Source: Vesta saturnalis | Taxonomy: Eukaryota > Arthropoda > Insecta > Coleoptera > Lampyridae | Assembly (NCBI GenBank): GCA_036346205.1 | Contig: JARFJB010000390.1 | Coordinates: forward strand, 740,501 to 804,500 | Direction of reading: 5' to 3' | Length of the DNA: 64,000 bases | Shown: one piece after another, positions 34,404 through 44,751 of the stretch | Layout of the letters: each line of letters starts with the position of its first letter | How positions within the stretch are numbered: position 1 is the stretch's first letter | The notes under the pieces: model-generated | Told to the model about the DNA's origin: nothing | Databases searched by the model: none | The model's input: only the letters and a program-made list of their open reading frames with translations | Position numbers and translations under genes: made by a program

Positions 34404-36262
34404 TACGAGCTTTGAGGGTGACAATATTAATAAAAACGAAAGCGTAGGTGGCAACAAGTTCAAATCGCGGCCCGTAACTTTGATCGCGTCCCAAAGTCGT
34501 ACTGTAGAATGCGGAATGTGCAAATCTGACCACGATGTTAGTCAATGTTCACAATTTTTGGCGTTGGACGTTAATCGTCGCTTTAATATCATAAAAGAGT
34601 TACAATTATGTCGTAATTGTTTAAGACATCCCTTTAAGCAACGTTGTATGTCTAAATATACTTGTCGACAGTGTAAGAAGGCTCATCATACTTTGTTGCA
34701 CTTTCCCAAAACCTTTAATCAACAACAGCCGTCAACCTCACATCCTGTCACCAATACCAGTGAGTCATCAAGCACCGAAAGCGCGGCAAGCATTGATGCT
34801 CAATTACCCGCCCCCACATTGACGTGCCAGGGTACAATTGAATCTATTACCCTGCTTGCTACTGCAGAGGTGTACGTACAAGATTCAGAAAATAATTTTC
34901 ATGCGGTGCGTTGCTTATTAGATAGTGGTTCCATGAACAACATAATCACTGCGCATTTACTAAAAAGATTAAATTTACCTGTTTTTGACGTGGATATGAC
35001 TATTGCTCGGATAAATTCAAATACAATAAAAATTAATAAATGCGCGTGGTTACAAATAAAATCAATGCATAATAATTACGCCACACGTTTTGATTGCCTA
35101 GTTATGCCAAAGATCACGTCCAAAATTCCTATGATCGCGTTTGATGCAAAATCATTGAACATTCCATCGCACATCAAGCTGGCGGATAAAAGGCTTCACG
35201 TGCCTGGTGAAATTGATTTGCTAATAGGGGCATCCTGCTATTATGACATTGTTTGCGATGTAAAATTATATTTGGGAGACAATCTTCCTGTACTGCAAAA
35301 CACGACTTTGGGGTATGTACTTGTGGGTAGACTCTGTCACCAAATCGGTCCGGAAAACCATACGCGTCCGCGAATTACGCTTGCCCATATATGCGTATCC
35401 AATAACGATCTAAACGAAAACTTGCATAAGTTTTGGGAGATGGAAGACATACTGCCTCGATCAAAATCATCCCTTTTATCCACTGAAGAAAGGATGGCGG
35501 AAGAACACTTTACAAACACTATCGCGCGTGATAAAACAGGGAGATATGTAGTAACCATTCCTTTCAATTCAAACATCAACAAATTAGGAAATTCGTATTC
35601 GGGTGCCTTGCGTAGATTTCTATCCCTAGAAAAACGGTTATCAAAAAACCCCGAAAATTTGCGTATGTACAAGGAATTTATGCACGAATACGTCCAGCTA
35701 GGGCATATGTCACCATTATCAAAAAATCAAATTAAACAAGTGAAATATTTTTTGCCCCATTTTGAAGTTGTTCGACCGCACGCCATAACTACGCGCCTTC
35801 GCGTGGTGTTTGATGGAAGTGCTAAAACAGATACAAATATTTCGGCGAACGATTGTCAGTTATTAGGGCCAGTAGTTCAAAGAGACTTGTTTTCCATCAT
35901 TCTCAACTTTAGAGAGAATGTTATAGCATTAATAGGTGATTGCGAAAAAATGTACCGTCAAATCCAAGTTGATCGAAATCAACGCTTGTATCAATGCATT
36001 TTGTGGCGAGAAGATCAGTCAGAAATGGTACAAGTTTACGCTTTGAATACGCTAGTATACGGCATGAAAAGTTCTTCCTATCTTGCCACAAAGTGCTTAC
36101 AGCACATTGCAATAAGCAACGCTGACGCCTTTCCTTCCGCAGCTCATAGCATTTTAAACGACTTCTACGTCGACGACTATTTGACCGGTGGTAACTCTCC
36201 AGAAGAAGTAATTCGATCGCGCGCAAGTTACAAATATACTGATCCAAGCGGGCACACCCTTG
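34396..36262 (+). CDS. BEL/Pao zinc knuckles, aspartic protease and reverse transcriptase
   Basis: A single open frame holds a nucleocapsid-like Cys/His region (C-G-M-C...C-R-N-C...C-R-Q-C-K-K-A-H-H, about 34510-34690) and a protease with D-S-G at 34921-34929. The conserved L-I-G-A-S...L-G-Y-V-L-V-G segment follows at about 35220-35330. RT blocks: R-V-V-F-D-G-S-A (35801-35824), L-I-G-D-C-E-K-M-Y-R-Q-I, and the catalytic Y-V-D-D-Y-L-T-G at 36165-36188. Pol is made with or after Gag and processed by its protease. The frame is lost at about 36257, where the next segment continues in another frame, so the polyprotein is broken as written. Confidence 0.9.
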
Positions 36263-37190
36263 CGAAAGTTCATGTCAAACGACGCATCCGTTATACCGAA
36301 CGCCCAAAATACTAAAGACAAATTTTTTACAATTCCCTTGGAAGAACGAGCCAACGTCAAAGCGCTAGGGTTAAAATGGGAAACTGAACCCGATGTAATA
36401 ACTTATAAGTATTCATCAGTAATGAACAATTCCACGTTAACGAAGCGGAATGTGTTGGCAGCGGTCGCACAACTATTTGATCCCTTGGGTCTGGTGTCTC
36501 CAGTAGTCATTCGTGGAAAAATCTTAATCCAAAAATTTGGATGGCTGGGACCGATTGGGACCAAACCATGCGAGCTGGATTTATTAAAAGATTTACAAAA
36601 TATATCAATACTTCAAATACCGCGCGCGGTAATTATTCCAAATGTGCTTAGCGTTGAAATTCATGGATTTTCAGACGCAAGCTGTCGCGCGTTCGGTGCT
36701 TGCATATACGCCAAAAGTATTCGAACGGATGGTGTGATAGTGAGGCTTTTGTGCTCCAAGTACAAGGTGGCGCCTTTAAAGCAACAAACGCTCCCGCGTA
36801 TGGAATTAAGCGCGGCAGTGTTATTAGCGCAGCTCGCCAGAAGGATTAGGAAATCTACGAAACTAGAAATTTCTAAATTTTGTTACCGGTCCGATTCGCA
36901 AATAACACTGGCTTGGATTATATCCACACCAGCAGATTCAAAGTATTTGTGGCGAATCGCATTGCCGTTATACAAGAATGTACAGAACCCGCGACTGGCG
37001 ATACGTGCGCACGAAAGACAACCCCGCTGATCTTATATCCCGTGGCGCATCCATAGATGAGTTAAAAACAATCCTTATGGTTCCATGGACCGAACATTTG
37101 CAATCAGCAACCTCCCAATGGGAAGATCAAAGATATGATCAACAGGAACAACCATTGTTTGAATTAAAACAATCAATGTTTCTCTAACCT
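36257..37190 (+). pseudogene. BEL/Pao Pol, A17-type/RNase H region
   Basis: Contains V-A-Q-L-F-D-P-L-G-L-V-S-P at about 36465-36500 and G-F-S-D-A-S-x-x-A-F-G-A at 36664-36700 with L-P-R-M-E-L-S-A-A-V-L-L at 36790-36830, the signature of the Pao peptidase-A17/RNase H module. A frameshift near 36990 precedes D-N-P-A-D-L-I-S-R-G. It follows the RT without interruption other than the frame change. Confidence 0.9.
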
Positions 37191-38715
37191 GCGTCTCGGC
37201 AACGACTTCTTGCAGTCGATGCTTAACAAGTTTTCGTCACTCGCGAGACTGCAGAGAACGTTAGCATTTGTCATTCGTTACATCAACAAACTGCGCTCCG
37301 AACAACGATGCGATCTCGGCAATTTAAGCGTAAGAATTAAATACTTCATTAAATACTTTAATTAAAATGACACAAAGGGAGACTTTCGCGGCAGAAATAG
37401 CAGTTTTAAAAATGGGCCACATAAGCGTATCAGAAATAACTTATTAATTGCATTGGACGTTTTTCTGGACAATGATGATATTTTTCGGGTAGGTGGTAAA
37501 CTGAAACATGCGGACTTCGCGTACACTAAGTGTCACCAGCGCTTCTCCCAAAACTCACAAGTTAACTGAGTTAATTGCTATCGATATTCATAAAAGGTAC
37601 TTTCACTGCGGCGCGCGTCAACTTCTGTCACTAATGCGTAATCGCTATTGGCCAATAAGTGGGATTGCATTATTTAAGAAAATAAAAGGAATGTGTCAAA
37701 TGCTTTCGTGCACACCCAAAGCGAAATGAGGTGCAAATGAAATCTCCCGCACTATAGATTGCAAATGAATGTGTGTTTTCACAATACCGGATGCGACCTT
37801 GCTGGTCCTATTTTGATAAAAATAGTTTCAATCGAAATACAAAATTTTTCAAATCATACGTGTGTTTATTTGTTTGTATGTCCGTTAAAGCGATTCATCT
37901 CGAGTTGCTCACGAGCTTATCCGCCGAATGCTTTCTGCAGGCGTTCAAACGATTTATAGCTCGTAGGGTAAACCAAAATGTATGTTTTCCGATAATGGCA
38001 CGAATTTTGTTGCCGCAGCCCACAAGCTTAGGAGGCATACGTCGCCTTTCAAAGCGACAATGTTCAAAACTCGATTTTCAAATACACTGCAAGCGAGGGC
38101 ATATCTTGGAAGTTTATTCCACCTGGAGCTCCCAATTTTGGGGGTTGTGAATCTAATATGAAAACTTTAAAGTCTATGTTATATAAGATAGTTGGTAGAG
38201 CGCATCTTACGTATGAATCTCTTATGACGGTACTTGCACAGATAGAGTCTGTTATGAACTCACGGCCTTTGTGTCCGTTATCTTCCGATCCTTGGGACTG
38301 TGCCCTCTGACACCAGCCCACTTTCTCATTGGACGCCCGGCTACAGAGGTGCCACAGGTGGGTTTAGAAAGTCTACCTTCGCATAGGCTTGACCAATTTC
38401 AAAGATGTCAGCTCCTGGTCAACCATTTCTGGCGCAGATGGAGCGGAGAGGTACTGCCAGAACTTCAAAAACGCCATAAGTGGGTACAATCTTCGGAAAT
38501 CTACTTAAGGTAGGTGCGTTGGCTATCATTGCCGATGAGACGACGCTTCCTTACCTGTGCCCTTGGCGAGGATTACTGAACTCCATACCGGGGACGACGG
38601 TGCGACACGTGTCGTCACGTTAAAAACCTCATTGGGGAAGTTCGTGAAACGACCTGTTCGGAAATTGTGTGCTTCCGTGCGAAACTTGACCTTGTGCGGT
38701 GTACGTGCATCGTGA
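37191..38715 (+). pseudogene. BEL/Pao integrase, frame-broken
   Basis: Several frames in sequence: L-A-R-L-Q-R-T-L-A-F-V-I-R-Y (about 37235-37285), the zinc-binding H-K-R-Y-F-H-C-G-A-R-Q-L-L region (37588-37630), C-D-L-A-G-P-I-L (first catalytic D), F-S-D-N-G-T-N-F (second catalytic D, about 37988-38012), P-P-G-A-P-N-F-G-G, T-P-A-H-F-L-I-G at 38309-38332, and a basic C-terminal domain ending at TGA 38713-38715. At least five frame changes. Integrase would insert the cDNA; this copy could not make it as written. Confidence 0.9.
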
Positions 38716-38837
38716 ATTTCGTCAAGCCACGATAAGACGATATTCAGATTAATGTATAAATTGTACGCTAGTTTTTAATTACTCTTAAGTGTTCTGGTTT
38801 ATAGTTATATCAATACTTTTACATTGAAACCAGTGTG

Positions 38838-38853
38838 TTTCAAGAGAGAGTAA
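38838..38853 (+). promoter_or_regulatory. Polypurine tract before the 3' LTR
   Basis: CAAGAGAGAGTAA directly precedes the 3' LTR start TGG at 38854, the expected place for plus-strand priming. It is a modest tract, interrupted by T. Confidence 0.6.
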
Positions 38854-39386
38854 TGGTTGTGTTTCTGTGAACATGTAATAATTAGGTAGAATGAATCACA
38901 AGTACGAGTAGGTATACTAAAATATTGACCTTGTTGACAGGCATCTTTACAATTGTTAAAAGCCAGCTTAAGTTAAAATCCATTCAATATGTAAAAATGC
39001 AAGGAAAATCTTTTAATACCTGCTGTGAGAATATTTAGCATTTTTAGGAAAGTGATGATTGTAATTTTACTTAGAAATTTCTGTATATTAAGCAAGTTTC
39101 ATCTCATTGGTGCACCCCCCTATTAAGGGAAGATATTTTCCGCTTTCAGACGAGAACGAGTATTTTTTAGTTAGTTAAGTAGTAGTTTTTGTAATGAACC
39201 AGTGCAGTTCATAGTACAACATATCATATGATATTTAACATGTAAATAAATTTTGTAGTTCGGTAATTATACGTTTTATTTTACCGCGGTTGCTCGCTCG
39301 CCGTACAAGAAGTGAATCCCAATTAATATTGTTAATCATTGCGATTAATGTCGATGGTGCTGCAAACGGCCATCGATTTACGAACA
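38854..39386 (+). repeat. BEL/Pao 3' LTR
   Basis: 533 bp, same length as the 5' LTR, and I saw one substitution (CATATGATATT versus CATATTATATT). GTCGG follows immediately. Confidence 0.95.
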
Positions 39387-39524
39387 GTCGGTAAGCGTGA
39401 AATGTTGTTTGCAATAGAAAGGATAAAATTCATTATTTGCTAATTTTGGTCTGTGATAATAAAAAATGCTAATTAGTGATTAAAAATTATTATTAGTCTT
39501 ATAAAATACATAAATAAAAAGTTT

Positions 39525-39597
39525 CCCTCGAGTAGGATTTGAGCCTACCACATGTACTTTACTAGAGTACCGCTCTAACCAACTGGGCTACCGAAAT
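39525..39597 (-). tRNA. tRNA-like gene, anticodon AGT (Thr)
   Basis: 73 nt folding as a cloverleaf. D arm GCCC...GAGC, perfect 5 bp anticodon stem GTACT/AGTAC around loop CTAGTAA (anticodon AGT), variable ATGTG, T arm GTAGG/CCTAC with loop CTCAAAT. The acceptor (ATTTCGG with TCGAGGG) pairs only with several G-U and one A-G mismatch, and the D stem has a C-A mismatch, so it may be a tRNA-derived pseudogene. Confidence 0.5.
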
Positions 39598-39672
39598 ACA
39601 AGCCCCAATCGATATAAAATTTTACATCAGTTCTACATACATAAAGACGAAATTTACGTGATGGGAGTTTGT

Positions 39673-39745
39673 ATTTCTATAGCTCAGTTGGTTAGAGCGG
39701 TACTCTAGCAAACTGTATGTCGTAGGTTCAAATCCTACCCGAGAT
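39673..39745 (+). tRNA. tRNA-like gene, anticodon AGC (Ala-like)
   Basis: 73 nt. Good D arm GCTC...GAGC with A-box TAGCTCAGTTGG, T arm GTAGG/CCTAC with B-box GGTTCAAATCC, loop CTAGCAA (anticodon AGC). The anticodon stem (GTACT with ACTGT) has a C-C mismatch and G-U pairs, and the last two acceptor pairs fail. It is a sister of the AGT copy, with the anticodon changed by T to C. Confidence 0.4.
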
Positions 39746-39788
39746 AAACTTTTTATTTATGTGTTTAATAAAATTATTAATAATTTTA

Positions 39789-41150
39789 AATTACATATTT
39801 ACTTTTGAACTTATTCGTTCATAAAAAACTTACAATAATCTAATTAGTAATTATTTAATTTGAGTTATTTACGTAAAGGTTTTTCAACCCTTTACATGAA
39901 TATAGGCCAAATTGTATAAACACGTAGAATATCCTAGTTGAAAGCGTGTTAGTACAGACATATCTCAAAAACTAAGAAGAAGTTTTCAATTTTACTAAGG
40001 AATATGACCTTAAATCTTGTTTAGGAAAGTGATCGTTTAAACTCAAGCTTTATGCAAAAATTTATATCAGTGATAAATGTCAAACTATCGAAAAACGGTT
40101 AAATAGAATATCTTGATCCAAGTTCGAATCACCTTTAATTAAATTTTTACTGCTCCTTTATTGCGTCTGAAACTGTGTATCTCGTCTAAAATTTATTTTG
40201 CTTAATTACTTAAAAATGTGTAACACCGTAACACTAACATCATGTGCTATATTTGAAGTTATTCAAGTACTCGTGAATAGAATATAGTGGAAAAGTCAAT
40301 TACTGCACACAAAACTTTTCAATACAAAGTTGAACATATACTTCGTTTTATACATATTTGTGACAGGGAAGATTTATTGTTATCATGTATAGCAACTATC
40401 CTGGTATGTAACGATTTTCTAAATTGATCAAACAAAGGGTGTACTTTGGCCTAGCATGTAAATTGATGGTTATAGAAACAAAGGAGTTTATATATCAGAA
40501 ACTTTTCTTGAATAAAGCATAGTTAAAAATGAAACAAATTAAAAGGTTTAAAATTTTTAATAAGTAAAATGTAAATTGAGAATAATTTTATTAAACGAAT
40601 TATGGGGCACTTCGGAAAGAAGTGATCTTTTTATTCTAATATAACACAAAAAAATATTTCAACAACACAGACATGATTTAATAATAATCAAAGTTGTTAG
40701 GTTAGATTGACAGTTAGTTATTCAGTTTTCTACTGATGTCCAATCAATATTTGGAAAGGGAATAAGTTTAAATAAACTTGAATTATTTTTGTAGTAAATA
40801 TTCTCGCCTAGCGGTATGTCATTTCATACGCTCCTTTTCAGTTTCTAGTTTCCGGTTTGCCTTTAGCATTACTCAAGCACAGCCTGAGGTCCAAACCACG
40901 CCCATTTACGGTTTATGGTTTTGGATTGATCTGCGCTTCGTTGTGCCAAGTATAATTTTCTTGTATTGAGCCACGGATTGTAGTATAACTCCTGTTCACC
41001 TCATTCTAAGAGGAATGTGATTTAATTGAGTTTTTAAACTATTTAATTTTGTTAAATGAATTGTATTTTTTTCAAAAATTTTATAAATACTTTGATCGCA
41101 CGCATGTGTGTTTTGATCACCTAATCAATGTTGTCTAACTGTTTACTTGA
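39789..41150. other. No recognised feature
   Basis: AT-rich; the frame at 40778-40969 has no interpretable content. Confidence 0.4.
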
Positions 41151-41154
41151 AGTG

Positions 41155-41892
41155 GTGCCCGCCATGAAAATTGGATCTCGACTATACCGGGATTATAGTA
41201 CAGAAAGGATGAAGAGAGCAATAAATGACGTGGTTGGAGGGAAGCATCCAGGAAGTATAAAATCCTACATGGAACTATATACAATAGATATAAGGAACGA
41301 CATTGAACGTTACACGGCCGTCCAAGTATATTCACACATTTTGAGGAAGTGGCGGTATTAGTATGTAAGTTCAAAAAAACCTGATTTTCTGCAGTTCCTA
41401 AAGATATTTCCCAACGCCGTTAAGAAAATGTTTGTATAAAATGATTGATATTCCGTCAAAACATGTAAAAAGACTAGCTGAAAGGAGTATAATAAAATGA
41501 AACCTAATAAGCGATTTACAGTCAACGAAAAGTTTCGCACTTCACAGAAATCAAATTCTGAAAAGATTTCCTCAGGAAGATGAAAAGAAGATTCTCGCGA
41601 AGGTGCAGAAAGTGCCTTGATTTCTATTCTAAGAAATAATAGATGAGGGGACTTTGGCCCGTTAAAACCACAAAGAACAAAAACTCTACTAATTATTATT
41701 CATGGATGCAGTGCCGAAAACTCTAGAATGTCGTAGTCACCCACTACAGGATCAACAAATGCTTCTGCAAATTAGAAATCTCCTTCTTATGCAGATGGTT
41801 TGATTCAGCGACAGTAGAAAAGAAACTCAAACTAGAAATGGGTCAATATGTTGCTGTAAAGTTTCTTTAGGAAAAAGGCGAAAAAAACTATA
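41155..41892 (+). pseudogene. Possible pogo-like transposase N-terminal remnant
   Basis: R-L-Y-R-D-Y-S-T-E-R-M-K-R-A-I-N-D-V at 41176-41235 resembles the start of the pipsqueak-type DNA-binding domain of pogo/Tigger transposases (S-x-E-x-M-x-x-A-I-x-D-V). Downstream the reading is broken and nothing catalytic is visible before the PLE remnant at 41893. Weak evidence. Confidence 0.3.
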
Positions 41893-42168
41893 CTTATATT
41901 TTTTGGGTTTTTTAAATGGTGTATTCCTCCATTAAAGTTATACAATCTAAACGGTTCGATAACACTTACAGTTCTCTTTCAAATGTCACAAAATTGTTTC
42001 AAAAGGTTTATCAATTTTAGTATATAATATTACTACAGACGAAGATAACTGTAAGTGTTATCGAAACGTTTAGATTGTATAACTTTAATATACAAATATA
42101 CCACTAAAAAAATCTAAAAAGGTACGTATTGTAATATGTGTAACAATGGTGAAAGTTTACATTTTCAT
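41893..42168. mobile_element. PLE terminal-repeat remnant, inverted pair
   Basis: 41893-41975 is a minus-strand and about 41995-42168 a plus-strand copy of the pseudo-LTR terminus seen in the PLEs at 1-16 kb. The right side ends with the same GTGAAAGTTTACATTTTCAT motif. No coding sequence remains. Confidence 0.7.
42036..42067 (+). ncRNA. Hammerhead-ribozyme-like core in PLE remnant
   Basis: Same stem II and GAAAC box as the young PLEs, but the first box reads CAGACGA (T to A at a conserved position), which should abolish cleavage. A partial minus-strand partner lies at about 41952-41975. Confidence 0.5.
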
Positions 42169-42391
42169 TAAAAAAACAGTTTAGATTTATGACCATTGAC
42201 GTCTCTTCAATTAATCAGAGTGATGTAGAACTTATAAAGACTGCTACTTTAAAACAAGATTCCATTGGCAACGACTTTTGTATCTTTAAAAACGAAATTG
42301 AAGTTTTAAACTTTAGTCTTATATAATTTTAGTATATATTGTTTTGATTTGTACTATGTGTAATCATATCAAGAAATAGTTTGAGATGTGT

Positions 42392-42394
<3 letters not shown>

Positions 42395-42426
<32 letters not shown>
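42395..42426. repeat. (TA)n array
   Basis: About 16 TA units directly left of the next transposon. Confidence 0.9.
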
Positions 42427-42432
<6 letters not shown>

Positions 42433-42434
<2 letters not shown>

Positions 42435-44371
42435 TCTCGTTAATCTTGTTAATTGTTCTGTTCCTGTCAAACAATTTGAATGAAACTTTGAGGTGTTGCA
42501 GGCAAAGGTTTATTGCAACAGTGTGCAAAAAATGACAAAATTATGAATGTCTAAACTTGACTATCAAAAAATGCAAGTTACTCAAAAAAATCAAATGGAA
42601 ACCCCTATTTTTTATTACTCAGATCGATTTAACGTCAAAAATTAAGATAAGTTTGTTTTCCTAAACGTAACAGTTTCATACTTATTATCAAAAAAGTCCA
42701 ATTTTAAAATTAAAAATGAGCTACATACTTAAATCTAGTATTCCTTGTTCGTGGTCACCATGGAAACCAAATAATTGAGAATTGAAATAAAGAAAAATAT
42801 TTGAATAAGTTACTGAAAAAAATTGTAAAAATTGATAATTTTGTGATTCAAAAGTCATTTTTGCCAAATAGAAATTTTCAGTCATTTTTTTCAAATTCGA
42901 TATACAACATAAGTGTAAAAATTTAATACTTTATGAGTAAATCGAGAAAAACTACTTTTTACTGCGGAGGTAATACATACTTATCAGCGCATCATTACAC
43001 GATAAAAATGCTTATTTATTTTGTTTTTCTTTTGTAGTCAATAATTTAATAAAATTGTTGACAGTTTGTGTTTTTCTTGATGAAATGGCTCGACTTGAAT
43101 ATTCTAATACAGATTATTTGAATTTAATTTTAATTCACGGAGAATGTCATAGAGTTGTAAAATGAACAGTAAGAACATTTATCGAACGCTATCCTGAGCG
43201 CCCCCGACCATCAGCAGATACAATAAGACGTGTGGTTCAAAATTTCGAACAGTTTGGCACATTTAAACACTCTGCGCCTCACAAAAAAACTGCTATTGAT
43301 AACAAACAGAATGAAGTTATAACTTTAGGATATTTCCGTGCCTATCCTTGTAATTCCATAAACAACGCGAAAACAGATATTGGCTTAACACCAACAACTA
43401 TCAGAAGAATTCTTAAGAAACATAAGTTTAGACCATACTGTTTACAATTAGTTCAACATTTGAAAGAAGCGGATTTCTTGAAACGTATCGAATTGTGTGA
43501 AACAATTTTGCTCAAAATACAAGAAATTCCTAATTTTTTGACTAATATCATATGGACGGACGAAAAATGGCACATTTAATCGCCGAAATTCACATTACTG
43601 GAATAACGAAAATAGCAATCCAATTCGCGAATGCCATTTTCAGGAAATTTGGAATTTTAACGTATTTTGTGCTATTCGGAATAACAAAATCTTTGACGTG
43701 TATTTTTACAACGAAAATATGAGAGGTTTAAAATAGTTGATTGTTGCGATTTATGATTACAAATTTAATTTCTAGGAGAAAATTATCTTGACATATTAAA
43801 CACTCGAATTCAATCTAGATCTAGGTTAAATCTAGAAAGGGAAAATGTATGGTACCAACAAGACGGTGCGCTCCCTCACAACACCAACGCTGTTTCCATG
43901 AAACTTTATGAAATTTTTGAAGATCGTTGGTTTGCCAATAATGGTCCCTTTTTTTTGCAGTAAGTTATTCAAATATTTTTCTTCATTTCAATTCTCAATT
44001 ATTTGGTTTCCATGGTGACCACGAACAAGGAATACTAGATTTAAGTATGTAGCTCATTTTTATCACAAATTTTAAAATTGGGAATTTTTTGATAATAAGT
44101 ATGAAACTGTTACGTTTAGGCAAATGAAGTTTTAAACAAACTTCCCTTAATTTTTGACGTTAAATCGATCTGAGTAATAAAAAGTAGGGGTTTCCATTTG
44201 ATTTTTTTGAGTAACTTGCATTTTTTGATAGTCAAGTTTAGACATTCATAATTTTATTTTTATGAAAAATACAAGAATCATTTTTTGCAGACTGTTGCAA
44301 TAAACCTTTGCCTACAACACCTCAAAGTTTTATTCAAATTGTTTGACAGGAACAGAACAATTAACGAGTTA
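42433..44371 (+). mobile_element. Degraded DD41D-type transposon with long inverted arms
   Basis: About 400 bp inverted arms: 42439-42835 and 43965-44365 share TTGTTCTGTTCCTGTCAAAC at the outside and GGTTTCCATGGTGACCACG inside. The exact termini are unclear because the left end has an extra CTCGTTAAT-like unit. The right arm replaces the C-terminal coding part of the transposase, so the arm was probably gained by inversion and deletion. Confidence 0.75.
43085..43955 (+). pseudogene. DD41D-type transposase, broken and 3' truncated
   Basis: Starts MARLEYSNTDYLNLILIHG at 43085; TGA at about 43163 interrupts it. Then Y-P-E-R-P-R-P-S-A-D-T-I-R-R, T-T-I-R-R-I-L-K-K-H-K-F-R-P-Y, and the first catalytic D in I-I-W-T-D-E-K near 43553. 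A frameshift follows at about 43565. Next come N-R-R-N-S-H-Y-W-N-N-E-N, a likely small intron with TTTCTAG acceptor near 43773, and W-Y-Q-Q-D-G-A-P-P-H with the second catalytic D at about 43855. The third aspartate block (SPDLTPLD) is missing because the inverted arm begins there. Confidence 0.8.
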
Positions 44372-44374
44372 TTA

Positions 44375-44681
44375 CTAAGACCGCATCTGTCAATTTTTTT
44401 AGAAAAAAGTTTTTTTTTAAAAGGACTGAAATTTCGTATCTAGTTTATTTAACAAACTTACCTTAAAATTCGACATAGAATTCAAAAATTTATTAATATA
44501 TGGGGTGTTACATTTAAAATAAGCGACTAAGTACCGACTTCCGGTATAACCGGAAGTGGTACGAACGTGAAAATATTTTTGATGAGTTAGTCCTAACATC
44601 ATTACCCTGCCACCAAATTTTCAAAGTTATAGTAAGTTTGGTTTAGCAGATACTCATAGGATCAGCTCCCAAAGGCGGACC

Positions 44682-44688
<7 letters not shown>
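44375..44688. mobile_element. Truncated transposon end
   Basis: Ends GGCGGACCCTG followed by TA. Reversed it starts CAGGGTCCGCC, the CAGGG style of mariner-type termini in this window. No left partner is visible in the window, and no coding sequence. Its end forms one border of the following (TA)n array. Confidence 0.5.

Positions 44689-44748
<60 letters not shown>
44689..44748. repeat. (TA)n array between two transposon ends
   Basis: About 30 TA units, bounded on the left by ...CCCTG and on the right by CAGGG..., so it links two outward-facing transposon termini. Confidence 0.9.

Positions 44749-44751
<3 letters not shown>

Larger units (their letters stand above)
32792..39391 (+). mobile_element. 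Complete BEL/Pao LTR retrotransposon
   Basis: 6.6 kb including a perfect 5 bp duplication GTCGG (32792-32796 and 39387-39391) around two 533 bp LTRs. The order is LTR, primer site, gag, protease, RT, A17-type/RNase H region, integrase, polypurine tract, LTR, typical of BEL/Pao. The LTRs differ at a single base that I found (near 33174 versus 39231), implying a recent insertion, yet gag-pol has at least eight frame breaks. No envelope gene. Confidence 0.95.
39484..39788. repeat. Inverted repeat carrying two divergent tRNA-like genes
   Basis: Arms about 39484-39610 and 39663-39788 are inverted around a spacer of about 52 bp. Outside each tRNA-like unit both arms share ACATAAATAAAAAGTTT; inside both share GAAATACAA. 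The whole unit is thus a tRNA-containing sequence duplicated in inverted orientation, perhaps a tRNA-derived SINE or a duplicated tRNA locus. Confidence 0.75.

Noticed and set aside
35337..36360. Minus-strand frames of 68-111 codons
   Set aside because: Antisense to the BEL/Pao protease-RT frame, with no recognisable domain.
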